Numbered from the stretch's first letter, positions 26,611-34,897 are shown. The stretch is DNA of 64,000 nucleotides from Marivivens donghaensis (GCF_030410045.1 NZ_JAUFRA010000002.1:124001-188000); one strand, 5' to 3'. Program-made: numbers and translations. Notes: generated by a model not told the origin, from the letters alone.

Positions 26611-26961
26611 ATGTCCGAATTTCTACCCGAAGCCGTTCGCCAAGGTCTTGAAGATGCTCGCCGCGCCGCATTGTTGCGGTCGTCGCGCCTCTGTGTTCAT
26701 GACGGTGATGACGTCTATCGTATCCTTCGCATGTGGGACACTGGCTTTGCTATGGATGCTAAAGACGCGCCAAAGTTGCGTGGTCACGTCAAGATCTATG
26801 ACGGCCCCAAGTATATGTACCAAGCCCTAGTGGTCACATCGCGTGAAGAAGAAGGCGAACGTGTGTTCGATTTTAAATGGCATCAGGCTGCCGCGGACGG
26901 CCCCGCTGCCGATTTCGTGCGCGCTCGTGAGCTGCCCGCTGGATATCTCACCAGCAGCTAA
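26611..26961 (+). CDS. Conserved hypothetical protein
   Basis: A 116-residue cytoplasmic protein starting MSEFLPEAVRQGLEDARRAA. GGAGGAG lies 6 bases before this ATG, which decides the start. No signal peptide, membrane helix or Cys cluster is seen; it is a mixed alpha/beta protein with a GHVKIYDGPKYMYQAL strand region. It lies 100 bases downstream of cobM on the same strand and may be a separate unit. I do not recognise a named family. Confidence 0.75.
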   Translation: MSEFLPEAVRQGLEDARRAALLRSSRLCVHDGDDVYRILRMWDTGFAMDAKDAPKLRGHVKIYDGPKYMYQALVVTSREEEGERVFDFKWHQAAADGPAADFVRARELPAGYLTSS

Positions 26962-26974
26962 ACTGGAGGTGCAG

Positions 26975-27003
26975 AGCTGGGGCATGGTTCCCTCACCCCA
27001 GCT
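26975..27003. terminator. Hairpin between convergent genes
   Basis: AGCTGGGG / CCCCAGCT form an 8-bp perfect stem with a 13-base loop in the 52-base gap between the convergent 116-residue protein gene and the malY-like gene. T tracts on both sides are short (CTTTCC on plus), so it is probably a weak or bidirectional terminator. Confidence 0.5.
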
Positions 27004-27013
27004 TTCCGAATCG

Positions 27014-28183
27014 TTACTGCAGATCTGAAAACGCTGCTTTGAGCCGCTCTACCGCGTCTTCAATTCGCGACCGCGGTGTCGCAAGGTTGAAGCGCAGGAA
27101 GTTGTCGCCGCCGAGGCCAAAGCTTGGTCCATGGTTCGGTGCGATTTTGGCGACGGACTGGACGCGAGTTGTGAATTCGTCCCGAGCCATCCCTGTGCCT
27201 TCAAAATCGACCCAAGCGAGGTAAGTCGATTCCAGCGCCATCGATTTCACCCCGGGGATCGCATTGACGCCTTCGTCAAAGAGGCGGCGATTTCCGTCCA
27301 AATAGACGCAAAGTTCATCGACCCACGCGGCCCCTCCTGGTGAGTAGGCGGCCATGGCCATGAATAATCCGAATGAGTTGGGCGAGAGGCCAAGCGCAGC
27401 CATCCGAGCGGCGAATTTTGCGCGTAGGTCAGGGTCAGCGATGATCACATTGCCAGAATGGCTCCCCGCGATGTTAAACGTCTTGGTCGTCGCGGTCATC
27501 ATGACGAGACGGTCTTCAATCCCGTCGATCTTGGTCATTGGGATGTGCGTGTGACCAGGCATAATCAGGTCGTGGTGAATCTCGTCCGATACGAGGACTA
27601 GGTCATGCCGTTTTGCAAAGGCCGCGACGGCCTCTAGCTCTGCCTTTGACCAAACGCGGCCCCCCGGATTGTGGGGAGAGCAAAGAATGACCATTCTTTC
27701 CGAACCCGTCATCTGAGCATCATAGGCGTCGAAATCGTATTCATACCGACCGTTGTTGTTCACCAGTTGGCATTCGACCACGTTGCGACCAGCCGCACGA
27801 ATGACGCGGGCAAAGGCATGGTAAACGGGGGTAAATAGGACAACGCCGTCGCCGACATTGGTGAACGCGTCAACACACAGCGCTGTGCCGTTGACCAGAC
27901 CATGTGTGGTGAAGATTGATTTCGGATCGACGCTCCATCCATGGCGGTTTTCCATCCACCAGCAAATCGCGTCGCGATAAGGGCCGTCGTTTCCGAAATA
28001 TCCCATCACGCCGTGGTTTGCTTGATTGCGGATTGCGTCACGCACGCAATCGGGCGCGGCAAAGTCCATGTCGGCGACCCACATTGCGAGGCCATCATCA
28101 GGAGATACACCATAGATGGCCTGCATCTCGTCCCATTTGACGTTATGGGTTCCGCGACGGTCGATGATTTCGTCGAAATTCAT
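27014..28183 (-). CDS. MalY/PatB family PLP-dependent C-S lyase/aminotransferase
   Basis: A 389-residue fold-type I PLP enzyme of the MalY/PatB group (cystathionine beta-lyase-like). It shows DMDFAAPDCVRDAI, the NPGGRVWSKAEL substrate loop, the VSDEIHHDLIMPGH block and the PLP-lysine segment TATTKTFNIAGSHSGN. Likely reactions are cleavage of cystathionine or cysteine to a thiol, ammonia and pyruvate, or transamination. GGAG lies 6 bases before the ATG. It is divergent from the deformylase operon. Confidence 0.9.
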   Translation of the reverse strand: MNFDEIIDRRGTHNVKWDEMQAIYGVSPDDGLAMWVADMDFAAPDCVRDAIRNQANHGVMGYFGNDGPYRDAICWWMENRHGWSVDPKSIFTTHGLVNGTALCVDAFTNVGDGVVLFTPVYHAFARVIRAAGRNVVECQLVNNNGRYEYDFDAYDAQMTGSERMVILCSPHNPGGRVWSKAELEAVAAFAKRHDLVLVSDEIHHDLIMPGHTHIPMTKIDGIEDRLVMMTATTKTFNIAGSHSGNVIIADPDLRAKFAARMAALGLSPNSFGLFMAMAAYSPGGAAWVDELCVYLDGNRRLFDEGVNAIPGVKSMALESTYLAWVDFEGTGMARDEFTTRVQSVAKIAPNHGPSFGLGGDNFLRFNLATPRSRIEDAVERLKAAFSDLQ

Positions 28184-28288
28184 TGGGATCTCCAGAGTTC
28201 AGGCCAGCTTTGCGCCAATGTTTGCTTTGATCTGATCCAAAGGTCCAGTGGTGAGCCAATCCTTGCGGGATCGCACGGGAAACGCTAC

Positions 28289-28819
28289 ATGCCGAGCATG
28301 ACATTGCGACCCATCTTGATCCATCCCGACCCGCGCCTGAAAAAGGTCGCTGACCCTGTTGCAGAGGTTTCGAAAGAAATCCGCAAGCAGGCCGACGATA
28401 TGATTGAAACCATGTACGATGCCCCTGGTATCGGGCTTGCGGCACCGCAGATTGGTATCTTGAACCGACTGCTGGTCATGGATGCACAGCGTGATCCAGA
28501 AGCAAAGCCGAATCCGATGGTTCTGATCAATCCTGAAGTCATTTGGGAGTCGGACGAAAAGAACGTCTACGAAGAGGGCTGCCTTTCGATCCCCGACCAG
28601 TTCGCCGAAGTTGAACGCCCGAAAATGGTGCGCGTCCGTTGGCTCGATCTGGATGGTAAGACGGTTGAGGAAGAGTTCGATAACCTCTGGGCGACCTGCG
28701 TTCAGCACGAAATCGACCACCTCAACGGCACGCTGTTCATCGACTACCTGAAGCCGCTCAAACGGCAGATGATCACGCGTAAAATGCAAAAACTAAAACG
28801 CGAATTGGCGCGCGGCTGA
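28289..28819 (+). CDS. def: Peptide deformylase
   Basis: A 176-residue iron/zinc peptide deformylase that removes the N-formyl group from nascent proteins. All three motifs are intact: GIGLAAPQ (47-54), EGCLS with the metal Cys98, and HEIDH (140-144) with both His ligands and the catalytic Glu141. The ATG at 28289 is favoured by GGGA 9 bases upstream; an ATG at 28298 (MTLRPILIH) is equally plausible. Its stop overlaps the start of a degenerate second deformylase gene by one base, and fmt follows. Confidence 0.95.
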   Translation: MPSMTLRPILIHPDPRLKKVADPVAEVSKEIRKQADDMIETMYDAPGIGLAAPQIGILNRLLVMDAQRDPEAKPNPMVLINPEVIWESDEKNVYEEGCLSIPDQFAEVERPKMVRVRWLDLDGKTVEEEFDNLWATCVQHEIDHLNGTLFIDYLKPLKRQMITRKMQKLKRELARG

Positions 28820-29316
28820 TGGCGCATCGTCCTTTCGTCATGTGGCCGCATCGGTCATTGCGCACGCCTGCTGCACCTGTCGAAGCCATTACCGATGACA
28901 TCCGCGCCATTTGGACTGAGATGGTCGAGGCGATGGATGCAATGCCGGGCGTTGGCCTCGCTGCAGTTCAGTTGGGTATCGACCTGCGTTTGGCTGTCGT
29001 TGATTGTTCGGACGAGCGTGGCAAAGCTGTGAAAATGGCGAACCCCGAAGTGCTTCACGCGTCGGTTCAGCCTCGTGACCATGAAGAAGCCTCTCCGAAT
29101 TTGCCCGGCGTTTCGGCCAAGGTAACGCGACCGCGTGCGGTCACTGTTCGGTTCCTGAACGAGCGGGGCGAAACCGAAGATCGCGACTTTGTTGGCCTAT
29201 GGGCGACCTCGGTTCAGCATCAGATCGATCACCTGAACGGCAAAATGTATTTCGACAATCTGTCGAAGGTGAAGCGTGATATGCTGATCCGTAAGGCAAA
29301 GAAACTGAACGGATAA
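28819..29316 (+). CDS. Catalytically degenerate peptide deformylase paralogue
   Basis: A 165-residue deformylase-fold protein with key residues lost. Motif 1 is kept as GVGLAAVQLG (44-53). At motif 2 the EGCLS Cys ligand is replaced (EEASPNLPG, Ser at about residue 92), and motif 3 reads HQIDH (134-138), so the catalytic Glu is Gln. The active site cannot hold the usual metal chemistry. The frame is intact and the TGATG overlap with def and the 4-base gap to fmt show it is co-expressed. It may be a regulatory or ribosome-binding pseudoenzyme. Confidence 0.88.
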   Translation: MAHRPFVMWPHRSLRTPAAPVEAITDDIRAIWTEMVEAMDAMPGVGLAAVQLGIDLRLAVVDCSDERGKAVKMANPEVLHASVQPRDHEEASPNLPGVSAKVTRPRAVTVRFLNERGETEDRDFVGLWATSVQHQIDHLNGKMYFDNLSKVKRDMLIRKAKKLNG

Positions 29317-29320
29317 TCCA

Positions 29321-30217
29321 ATGCGCGTTGTGTTTATGGGGACCCCTGACTTCTCGGTTCCAGTCTTGCAGGCGCTGGTCGATGCGGGCCACGAGGTTGT
29401 CGCAGCTTATTCTCAGCCTCCGCGCCCCGCAGGTCGTGGTAAAAAGGATCGCCCAAGCCCCGTTCAGGCTCGTGCAGAAGAACTCGGTATCCCCGTTCGT
29501 CATCCTGTGAACTTTAAAGACGCAGAGGATGTCGCTTCGTTTGCGGCGCTACAGGCAGACGTTGCTGTTGTGGTTGCCTATGGACTGATCCTTCCGCAAA
29601 GCCTCTTGGATGCCCCGAAACATGGCTGCCTCAATATCCATGCGTCTTTGCTACCACGCTGGCGTGGCGCTGCTCCCATTCACCGCGCGATTATGGCGGG
29701 TGATGCTGAGACAGGCGTCTGTATCATGCAGATGGAGGCTGGATTGGACACTGGTCCAGTTCTGATGCGTCAGACTACCGCGATCGGTGCCGAAGAGACG
29801 ACAGGGCAATTACATGATTGGCTGTCCGATATGGGCGCAAAACTGATCGTTGAGGCTCTGTCACGATTGGATACACTGACCCCTGAGGTCCAGTCACAAG
29901 ATGGCGTGACCTACGCGTCCAAAATCGACAAGGCAGAGGCGCGTATCGATTGGACCCAGCCTGCCGAAGTGATCGACCGACAGATACGTGGCCTGTCGCC
30001 GTTCCCTGGCGCGTGGTGCGACGTGAATGGCGAACGGGTTAAACTTCTCGGTTCCAAACTGGCCGACGGCAACGGCAAAGCTGGGCAAGTCCTTCACGGC
30101 TTCACCATTGCATGTGGTGAAGGCGCGGTAGAGATTACCCGCCTTCAACGCGAAGGCAAAAAGCCCGTTAGCACCGAAGATGCCCTCCGCGGCATGACTT
30201 TGCCGGAGCACATCTGA
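29321..30217 (+). CDS. fmt: Methionyl-tRNA formyltransferase
   Basis: A 298-residue Fmt, which formylates initiator Met-tRNA using 10-formyl-THF. It begins MRVVFMGTPDFSVPVLQAL, has the THF-site segment NIHASLLPRWRGAAPIHRAI and the C-terminal tRNA-binding domain (from about 205). Length is slightly under the usual 310. It forms an operon def-def2-fmt-small membrane protein, pairing formylation and deformylation. The stop overlaps the next start by one base. Confidence 0.96.
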   Translation: MRVVFMGTPDFSVPVLQALVDAGHEVVAAYSQPPRPAGRGKKDRPSPVQARAEELGIPVRHPVNFKDAEDVASFAALQADVAVVVAYGLILPQSLLDAPKHGCLNIHASLLPRWRGAAPIHRAIMAGDAETGVCIMQMEAGLDTGPVLMRQTTAIGAEETTGQLHDWLSDMGAKLIVEALSRLDTLTPEVQSQDGVTYASKIDKAEARIDWTQPAEVIDRQIRGLSPFPGAWCDVNGERVKLLGSKLADGNGKAGQVLHGFTIACGEGAVEITRLQREGKKPVSTEDALRGMTLPEHI

Positions 30218-30381
30218 TGTTTCTTCTCATGGGATTGCCGCGCATGGCGCTGAATTTCATGATTTGGTTTCTTATCTGGATGTTCACGCGACCAGGTGGC
30301 TGGCTCTTTGCCTGTGTTGCCGTGGTGCTTGCGGTCAAAACACTTCCGCCCGAGCTCTGGGGTATGGTTAATCCAGAATAA
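30217..30381 (+). CDS. Small membrane protein coupled to fmt
   Basis: A 54-codon gene whose ATG overlaps the fmt stop (TGATG). The product has two hydrophobic stretches (about residues 1-24 and 28-44) separated by TRPGG and a short polar tail ending VNPE. Such overlap implies coupled translation and supports it being real. I recognise no family. Its stop abuts the convergent TRIC channel gene without a gap. Confidence 0.6.
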   Translation: MFLLMGLPRMALNFMIWFLIWMFTRPGGWLFACVAVVLAVKTLPPELWGMVNPE

Positions 30382-31005
30382 TCACTGGCGGGGTGGACGG
30401 CTCTTGTAAGCAGGCATCGACCATCCAAGAGCGAGGCTCCCAGCCCGCAGCGCAAACGTTACGCCGGCACACAACATCAGCGCGACGGGTTGCGTGATCC
30501 CTGCGCCAATCGCAAGCATCGCTGCCGCGGCCCCGATAAATGCTGCTGAGATATACAATTCGCCCTGTTTGAGGACCAACGGGACCTCATTGCAAACCAC
30601 ATCGCGCATCAAGCCGCCGAAACATCCTGTCGTCACGCCCATAATCAAAACGATTGGCCATTCCTGAGACTGGTTCACGGCCACGCCAACTCCCGTTGGA
30701 ACGGCGACCGCGAGAGCGGCAGCATCTAGCCAAGTTAATGTTTTTAAACGGCTTTCAAGTAGGTGAGCTGTAAAGAAAGTGCCCATTGCTGCGACCGCGG
30801 CAATCACGAGAACGATTGGTTTGTCGATCCAAAACAAAGGGTTTCGATCCAACAAAAGGTCTCGAACCGTGCCGCCACCGACCGCAGTCAAAGCGGCGAT
30901 AAAAAAGAAACCAACGGGATCGAGCTGCGCACGACTGGCCACCAGCGCACCAGTCAGCGCAAAGATAAACACAGACGAGTATTCGAGAATTTCAAGAAAT
31001 GACAT
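30382..31005 (-). CDS. TRIC/YicG-family cation channel protein
   Basis: A 207-residue membrane protein of the UPF0126/TRIC family, prokaryotic homologues of trimeric intracellular cation channels. It contains two repeats, each with the LTAVGGGTVRDLLLDRNPLFW and VTTGCFGGLMRDVVCNEVP signatures, and about seven helices. The start at 31005 follows GAGGAGGAGCG; the ORF to 31053 adds only 16 residues. The physiological ion is uncertain, with potassium a fair guess. Confidence 0.88.
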   Translation of the reverse strand: MSFLEILEYSSVFIFALTGALVASRAQLDPVGFFFIAALTAVGGGTVRDLLLDRNPLFWIDKPIVLVIAAVAAMGTFFTAHLLESRLKTLTWLDAAALAVAVPTGVGVAVNQSQEWPIVLIMGVTTGCFGGLMRDVVCNEVPLVLKQGELYISAAFIGAAAAMLAIGAGITQPVALMLCAGVTFALRAGSLALGWSMPAYKSRPPRQ

Positions 31006-31083
31006 CGCTCCTCCTCGGTCTGTCGTAGCACAGATTTGCTGCGATGGGACCATAGAGTAAGTCTAAATAACGATGCCAGATAA

Positions 31084-31173
31084 TGGCGGAGACGAAGGGA
31101 TTCGAACCCTCGAGACGATTCCTCGCCTACTCCCTTAGCAGGGGAGCGCCTTCGACCACTCGGCCACGTCTCC
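31084..31173 (-). tRNA. tRNA-Ser(GCU)
   Basis: The minus strand folds as a class II tRNA: acceptor GGAGACG pairing with CGTCTCC, anticodon arm CTCCCC-TGCTAA-GGGAG with anticodon GCT, a long variable arm, TTCGAATC T loop and a gene-encoded CCA end. This reads AGC/AGU codons. The 90-base length fits serine. Confidence 0.96.
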
Positions 31174-31291
31174 GTCGACCCGTTTAGCGATGGCTTTGAA
31201 GGAAAACAAGGCACCTCTGGCAGAAAGTTTTCGTGGCCGAAATGGTTTAGAGATCTTGCGTATAGCTTAAAAGAACATATCATGAACAAAA

Positions 31292-31972
31292 ATGTATGCC
31301 GCCATGTATTCGATTACCCTCCCATTTACTGGAACGGCCATAGCATGGCGTCGGATTGCACGGCGCCTGCTGTCGGCGCGTATCGCGCCTGAATTTGTGG
31401 AGTGGGCGGTTGGGGCGACGGAGATGGTGCCGACTTTGCCTGATGAGCGTTACAAGGCTCGGGTGCCGGAACGCTTTGTCATTTTGACTGAAACCGCCGT
31501 GTGGCATTCGGATCCAGCAAGGTTTGACCTGCTATATCGTTTGGCGTGGCGGTTACGCCTCCAGCCGTCGCTCGTCGGGGAACGTAGCGACACAGACGTC
31601 CTACGGATTCTCGAAATCGAAAATGACGTATTGAGAGCGCATCGAAAATTGGGGCGCGATCTTCGTTTGCATGAGGTGGGACGACAGGCTGGGAGGCGTA
31701 TCTTTGCTGGGTGGTGTGATGTGCCGCATGATCCTTTGGAATTGGCGCTGCCAAAGTATCAGCGCCAATTTTCCGAATTTGATTGGGTTATCTATACACC
31801 CCAGCGGATGGTTCGCTGCACGCAGGGCAATGTCTCAATAGCGCCGCCGCCTGAGCGGCCAGAGTTGCTGCGCGATACGATGCATTCTGACTGGTATGAA
31901 TGGTTAAGGGCGCAGGTTTGCCCCGCGCCCTCAAACGATAGAACGGATTTTTCGGCCAATCTTACGTATTGA
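31292..31972 (+). CDS. DUF4130-like protein lacking a uracil-DNA-glycosylase domain
   Basis: A 226-residue protein that resembles the DUF4130 domain found N-terminal to UdgX-type uracil-DNA glycosylases or paired with a radical SAM DNA-repair protein. Matching blocks are MYSITLPFTGTAIAWRRIAR at the start, DLLYRLAWRLR and the C-terminal FDWVIYTPQRMVRC. No glycosylase domain follows; the ORF ends on a short Asn/Asp-rich tail and overlaps the ychF stop by 11 bases. The ATG at 31304 (MYSITL) is an alternative start; neither has a clear ribosome site. It stands alone between tRNA-Ser and ychF. Confidence 0.55.
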   Translation: MYAAMYSITLPFTGTAIAWRRIARRLLSARIAPEFVEWAVGATEMVPTLPDERYKARVPERFVILTETAVWHSDPARFDLLYRLAWRLRLQPSLVGERSDTDVLRILEIENDVLRAHRKLGRDLRLHEVGRQAGRRIFAGWCDVPHDPLELALPKYQRQFSEFDWVIYTPQRMVRCTQGNVSIAPPPERPELLRDTMHSDWYEWLRAQVCPAPSNDRTDFSANLTY

Positions 31973-33059
31973 AGAGGAAGTGCATCACGTCGCCGTCTTG
32001 GACGATGTATGCTTTGCCTTCCGCACGCATTTTACCAGCTTCTTTAGCGCCAGTTTCACCCTTGAACTGGATGTAGTCATTGAACGCGATGGTTTCAGCG
32101 CGGATGAAGCCACGTTCAAAGTCGCCATGGATTACGCCAGCAGCAGCGGGAGCGCCCGTGCCTTCTTTGATGGTCCATGCGCGGGCTTCTTTCGGGCCAA
32201 CGGTGAAGTAGGTTTGCAGGTGAAGCAGTTCATAGCCAGCGCGGATGAGACGATCGAGGCCTGCCTCGGTGAGGCCTAGTTCAGAGAGGAACATTTCCTG
32301 TTCTTCGTCGTCGAGCTGGCTTATTTCTTCTTCGATGCGAGCGGAAATAACAACGTGGCTGTTGCCCTGAGCCGCTGCCATTTCAGCAACGCGAGCCGAT
32401 TGGCTATTGCCTGCGCCAGCAGAGGTTTCTTCGACGTTACAAACATAAAGGACAGGTTTGGTCGACAACAGTTGCAGCATCTTCCACTGCTTCTGGTCGT
32501 CTTCCGAAATCTCGACGGTGCGGGCTGGTTTGCCTGCTTCGATTGCGTCCTTCGCGAGTTTCAGGAGCCGTTCCTGTTCAACAGCCTCTTTGTCACCACC
32601 GCGAACCTTGCGGACGATGTTCTGTAGGCGACGCTCGATCGACTCTAGGTCAGCCAGCATCAGTTCCATCTCGATGGTCTCTGCGTCGGCGACAGGGTCC
32701 ACGCGGCCTTCAACGTGCGTGATGTCATCATCTTCAAAGCAGCGTAGAACGTGGGCGATGGCATCACATTCGCGGATGTTGGCAAGGAATTGGTTACCAA
32801 GACCTTCGCCTTTGGAAGCGCCTTTCACGAGGCCAGCGATGTCTACAAATGTCATCCGTGTTGGGATGATCTGTTTGGAGCCAGCGATTTCGGCCAGAGC
32901 ATCAAGGCGCTGATCGGGGACGGCCACTTCGCCGACGTTCGGTTCGATGGTGCAGAAGGGGAAGTTTGCGGCCTGTGCCGCTGCCGTTTTGGTCAGCGCG
33001 TTAAACAGGGTCGATTTGCCGACGTTCGGCAGACCCACGATACCCATCTTGAATCCCAT
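31962..33059 (-). CDS. ychF: Redox-regulated ribosome-binding ATPase YchF (Obg family)
   Basis: A 365-residue YchF/OLA1 P-loop protein. It has GLPNVGKSTLF (G1) near residue 8, the switch FVDIAGLVKGAS, the YVCNVEE variant of the NKxD motif (hence ATP preference), and a C-terminal TGS-like domain with TYFTVGPKEARAW. AGGAGGG lies 4 bases before the ATG. It is preceded by a dispersed intergenic element at 33121-33170. Function is translation-associated stress control. Confidence 0.95.
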   Translation of the reverse strand: MGFKMGIVGLPNVGKSTLFNALTKTAAAQAANFPFCTIEPNVGEVAVPDQRLDALAEIAGSKQIIPTRMTFVDIAGLVKGASKGEGLGNQFLANIRECDAIAHVLRCFEDDDITHVEGRVDPVADAETIEMELMLADLESIERRLQNIVRKVRGGDKEAVEQERLLKLAKDAIEAGKPARTVEISEDDQKQWKMLQLLSTKPVLYVCNVEETSAGAGNSQSARVAEMAAAQGNSHVVISARIEEEISQLDDEEQEMFLSELGLTEAGLDRLIRAGYELLHLQTYFTVGPKEARAWTIKEGTGAPAAAGVIHGDFERGFIRAETIAFNDYIQFKGETGAKEAGKMRAEGKAYIVQDGDVMHFLFNT

Positions 33060-33120
33060 CGGACCCTCCTGAAATTGCTCGAATGGCTTCTAGGCTGCAA
33101 GGCGCTTCGACGCAAGCGTC

Positions 33121-33170
33121 GCTGGGGGCATTGCCCCCAGACCCCCAGGATATTTAAGGCACAAAGGCAG
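33121..33170 (-). repeat. Dispersed intergenic element, copy 1 (GGATATTTAAGGCACAAAGG core)
   Basis: Core GGATATTT-A-AGGCACAAAGGCAG at 33148-33170 matches 22 of 23 bases of a second copy at 61746-61768. Beside it, CTGGGGGCA / TGCCCCCAG at 33122-33140 form a strong hairpin. It lies 3' of the ZIP transporter gene and 5' of ychF, read on the minus strand as a 3'-UTR stem. It may be a terminator or processing site. Confidence 0.6.
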
Positions 33171-33223
33171 TATGGCGGATTTTATTTGCGCGCGAGGGCG
33201 GTGCGGTCACAGTGCCCGTCTCT

Positions 33224-33994
33224 TTATCCAAGAGTAACGTCTAGGATCATCATCAAGATCAGACCGAAGAGAAGACCAGTGGTAGCACGGTTCTGATGCC
33301 CGTTGCGGTGCGTTTCAGGGAGGATTTCGTGGCTGATGATGTACAGCATTGCCCCTGCAGAGAATGTCAGTCCGAGCGGTAGGATTTCGTGGGTGACGGA
33401 AACTGCGCTAGCGCCAATCAGTGCGCCGATAGGTTCGACCATGCCGGTCAGGGCGGCAACGAGGAAAGACTTCCACCTCGAATAGCCGCGCCCGATGAGC
33501 GCAACGGCAACAGCAAGGCCCTCGGGCATGTCTTGGAGCGAGATACCTGTCATAACCGATATGCCGCTGGTTGTGCCGTCACCAAAGGCTACGCCGATCG
33601 ACATGCCTTCGGGGAAGTTGTGGATGGTGATTGCAATGACGAAGAGCCAGATGCGCCCCATTGCAGCAGCGTCGGCGCCTTCTTGCCCTGTGATGAAATG
33701 TTCATGGGGCAATGACGAGTTCAGCCAAGCGACAAATCCAGCGCCAAGGGCGATCCCAACGCCAGCGATGAGGGAGGCGATCAAGGTAGAGCCGTATTGC
33801 TCTGTCGCAATATCAATCCCTGGCAGGATCAAGGAGAAGTAGGATGCCGAGAGCATCACGCCTGCTGCGAAACCTAAAAGCGTATCGCTGGCGCGTTGGC
33901 TCAGTGTCTTCCCAATTAACACCGGAACAGCGCCCAAGGCCGTCGCAATGCCTGCGACCAGACCGCCCAGTGTGCCGTTGAGAATGGTTTCCAT
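33224..33994 (-). CDS. ZIP family divalent metal transporter
   Basis: A 256-residue ZIP-type importer with about eight membrane helices. It has the metal-binding HNFPEGMSIGVAFGDG in helix IV and QDMPEGLAVAVAL in helix V, as in ZupT-type proteins. The His/Glu pattern suggests Zn, Fe or Mn uptake; the second motif has Asp for the usual second His. The true start is 33994, with GGGAG 7 bases upstream; the ORF to 34669 runs antisense to rplY and is not coding. A 3'-UTR hairpin element follows. Confidence 0.88.
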   Translation of the reverse strand: METILNGTLGGLVAGIATALGAVPVLIGKTLSQRASDTLLGFAAGVMLSASYFSLILPGIDIATEQYGSTLIASLIAGVGIALGAGFVAWLNSSLPHEHFITGQEGADAAAMGRIWLFVIAITIHNFPEGMSIGVAFGDGTTSGISVMTGISLQDMPEGLAVAVALIGRGYSRWKSFLVAALTGMVEPIGALIGASAVSVTHEILPLGLTFSAGAMLYIISHEILPETHRNGHQNRATTGLLFGLILMMILDVTLG

Positions 33995-34133
33995 AAATGC
34001 GCTCCCAGAATTTACGCGCATTAAATTTAGAATCATTTTAAATAGCAAGATAATCCAAGGTGTTTTCTCTTTACCAAGGAGCGATTTTCGCCTTTCCAAA
34101 AAGGGGATTCGCGTGTAAGAGCGCGGCTTCATC

Positions 34134-34160
34134 GGGCCGCACACCCTTGGAGGGCGGCCC
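34134..34160 (+). promoter_or_regulatory. Inverted repeat in the rplY leader
   Basis: GGGCCGC (34134-34140) and GCGGCCC (34154-34160) are perfect reverse complements separated by 13 bases containing CCTTGGAGG, about 24 bases before the rplY ATG at 34184. It could be an autoregulatory or antitermination leader hairpin. No T tract follows, so it is not an obvious terminator. Confidence 0.35.
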
Positions 34161-34183
34161 CTCATCTTATGGAGATTATCAAG

Positions 34184-34801
34184 ATGGCACGTGAGATTCC
34201 TGATCTTATCGCCACGGAACGTACGGGGACAGGCAAGGGGGCCGCTCGTCAAGCTCGCCGTGATGGGCTCGTTCCGGGTATCGTTTACGGTGGTGGACAA
34301 GATCCGCTTCCGCTGAACTTCAACTACAACAAACTGCTTCAGAAACTGAAGCAGGGCCGTTTCATGTCCACCCTGTTCAACCTGAAAGTTGAAGGTCAGG
34401 AAGATGTACGTGTGATCTGCCGTGGCGTTCAGCGCGATGTTGTAAAAGACCTGCCGACTCACATCGACTTCATGCGCTTGAAGCGCACCAGCCGTGTGAA
34501 CCTGTTCGTGCACGTTGAGTTCGAAAACCACAAAGCTGCACCGGGCATCAAAAAAGGCGGCGTTCTGACCGTTGTTCGTCCGGAAGTCGAGCTTAGCGTT
34601 ATCGCTGGCGACATTCCTGAGCAGATCGTCGTTGACCTGACCGGCCGCGAAATCGGCGATGTGATCCACATCTCTGACGTAACTCTGCCGGAAGGCGTTT
34701 CGCCGACCATCGACCGTGACTTCGTTATTGCGAACATCTCGGCTCCGTCGGGTCTGCGTTCGGCTGGTGCTGATGAAGACGAAGAGGGTGCAGAAGAGTA
34801 A
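34184..34801 (+). CDS. rplY: 50S ribosomal protein L25 (Ctc-type)
   Basis: A 205-residue long-form L25 with the 5S rRNA-binding N-terminal domain (IPDLIATERTGTGKGAARQARR) and the TL5/CTC C-terminal beta domain, ending in an acidic EDEEGAEE tail. The start at 34184 (MAREIP) is chosen over 34169 because the family begins there and GGAG lies 9 bases upstream. An intrinsic terminator follows 25 bases after the stop. Confidence 0.96.
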   Translation: MAREIPDLIATERTGTGKGAARQARRDGLVPGIVYGGGQDPLPLNFNYNKLLQKLKQGRFMSTLFNLKVEGQEDVRVICRGVQRDVVKDLPTHIDFMRLKRTSRVNLFVHVEFENHKAAPGIKKGGVLTVVRPEVELSVIAGDIPEQIVVDLTGREIGDVIHISDVTLPEGVSPTIDRDFVIANISAPSGLRSAGADEDEEGAEE

Positions 34802-34826
34802 TTCTCTTCTTCACAACAGAATTAGG

Positions 34827-34854
34827 AAAACGGGGTCCAACGGGCCCCGTTTTC
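34827..34854 (+). terminator. Intrinsic terminator of rplY
   Basis: AAAACGGGGTCC-AAC-GGGCCCCGTTTT folds into a stable stem with one G-T pair and ends in TTTTCTTTTG on the plus strand, a clear rho-independent terminator. It can also act on the minus strand for pssA. Confidence 0.88.
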
Positions 34855-34897
34855 TTTTGTTGCTGAGGAAAATATTGGGTTTGATCCGCGGTAGGCT

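Noticed and set aside
34001..34669. N-terminal extension of the ZIP transporter to 34669
   Set aside because: The extension runs antisense to rplY, and a good ribosome site precedes the METIL start at 33994.
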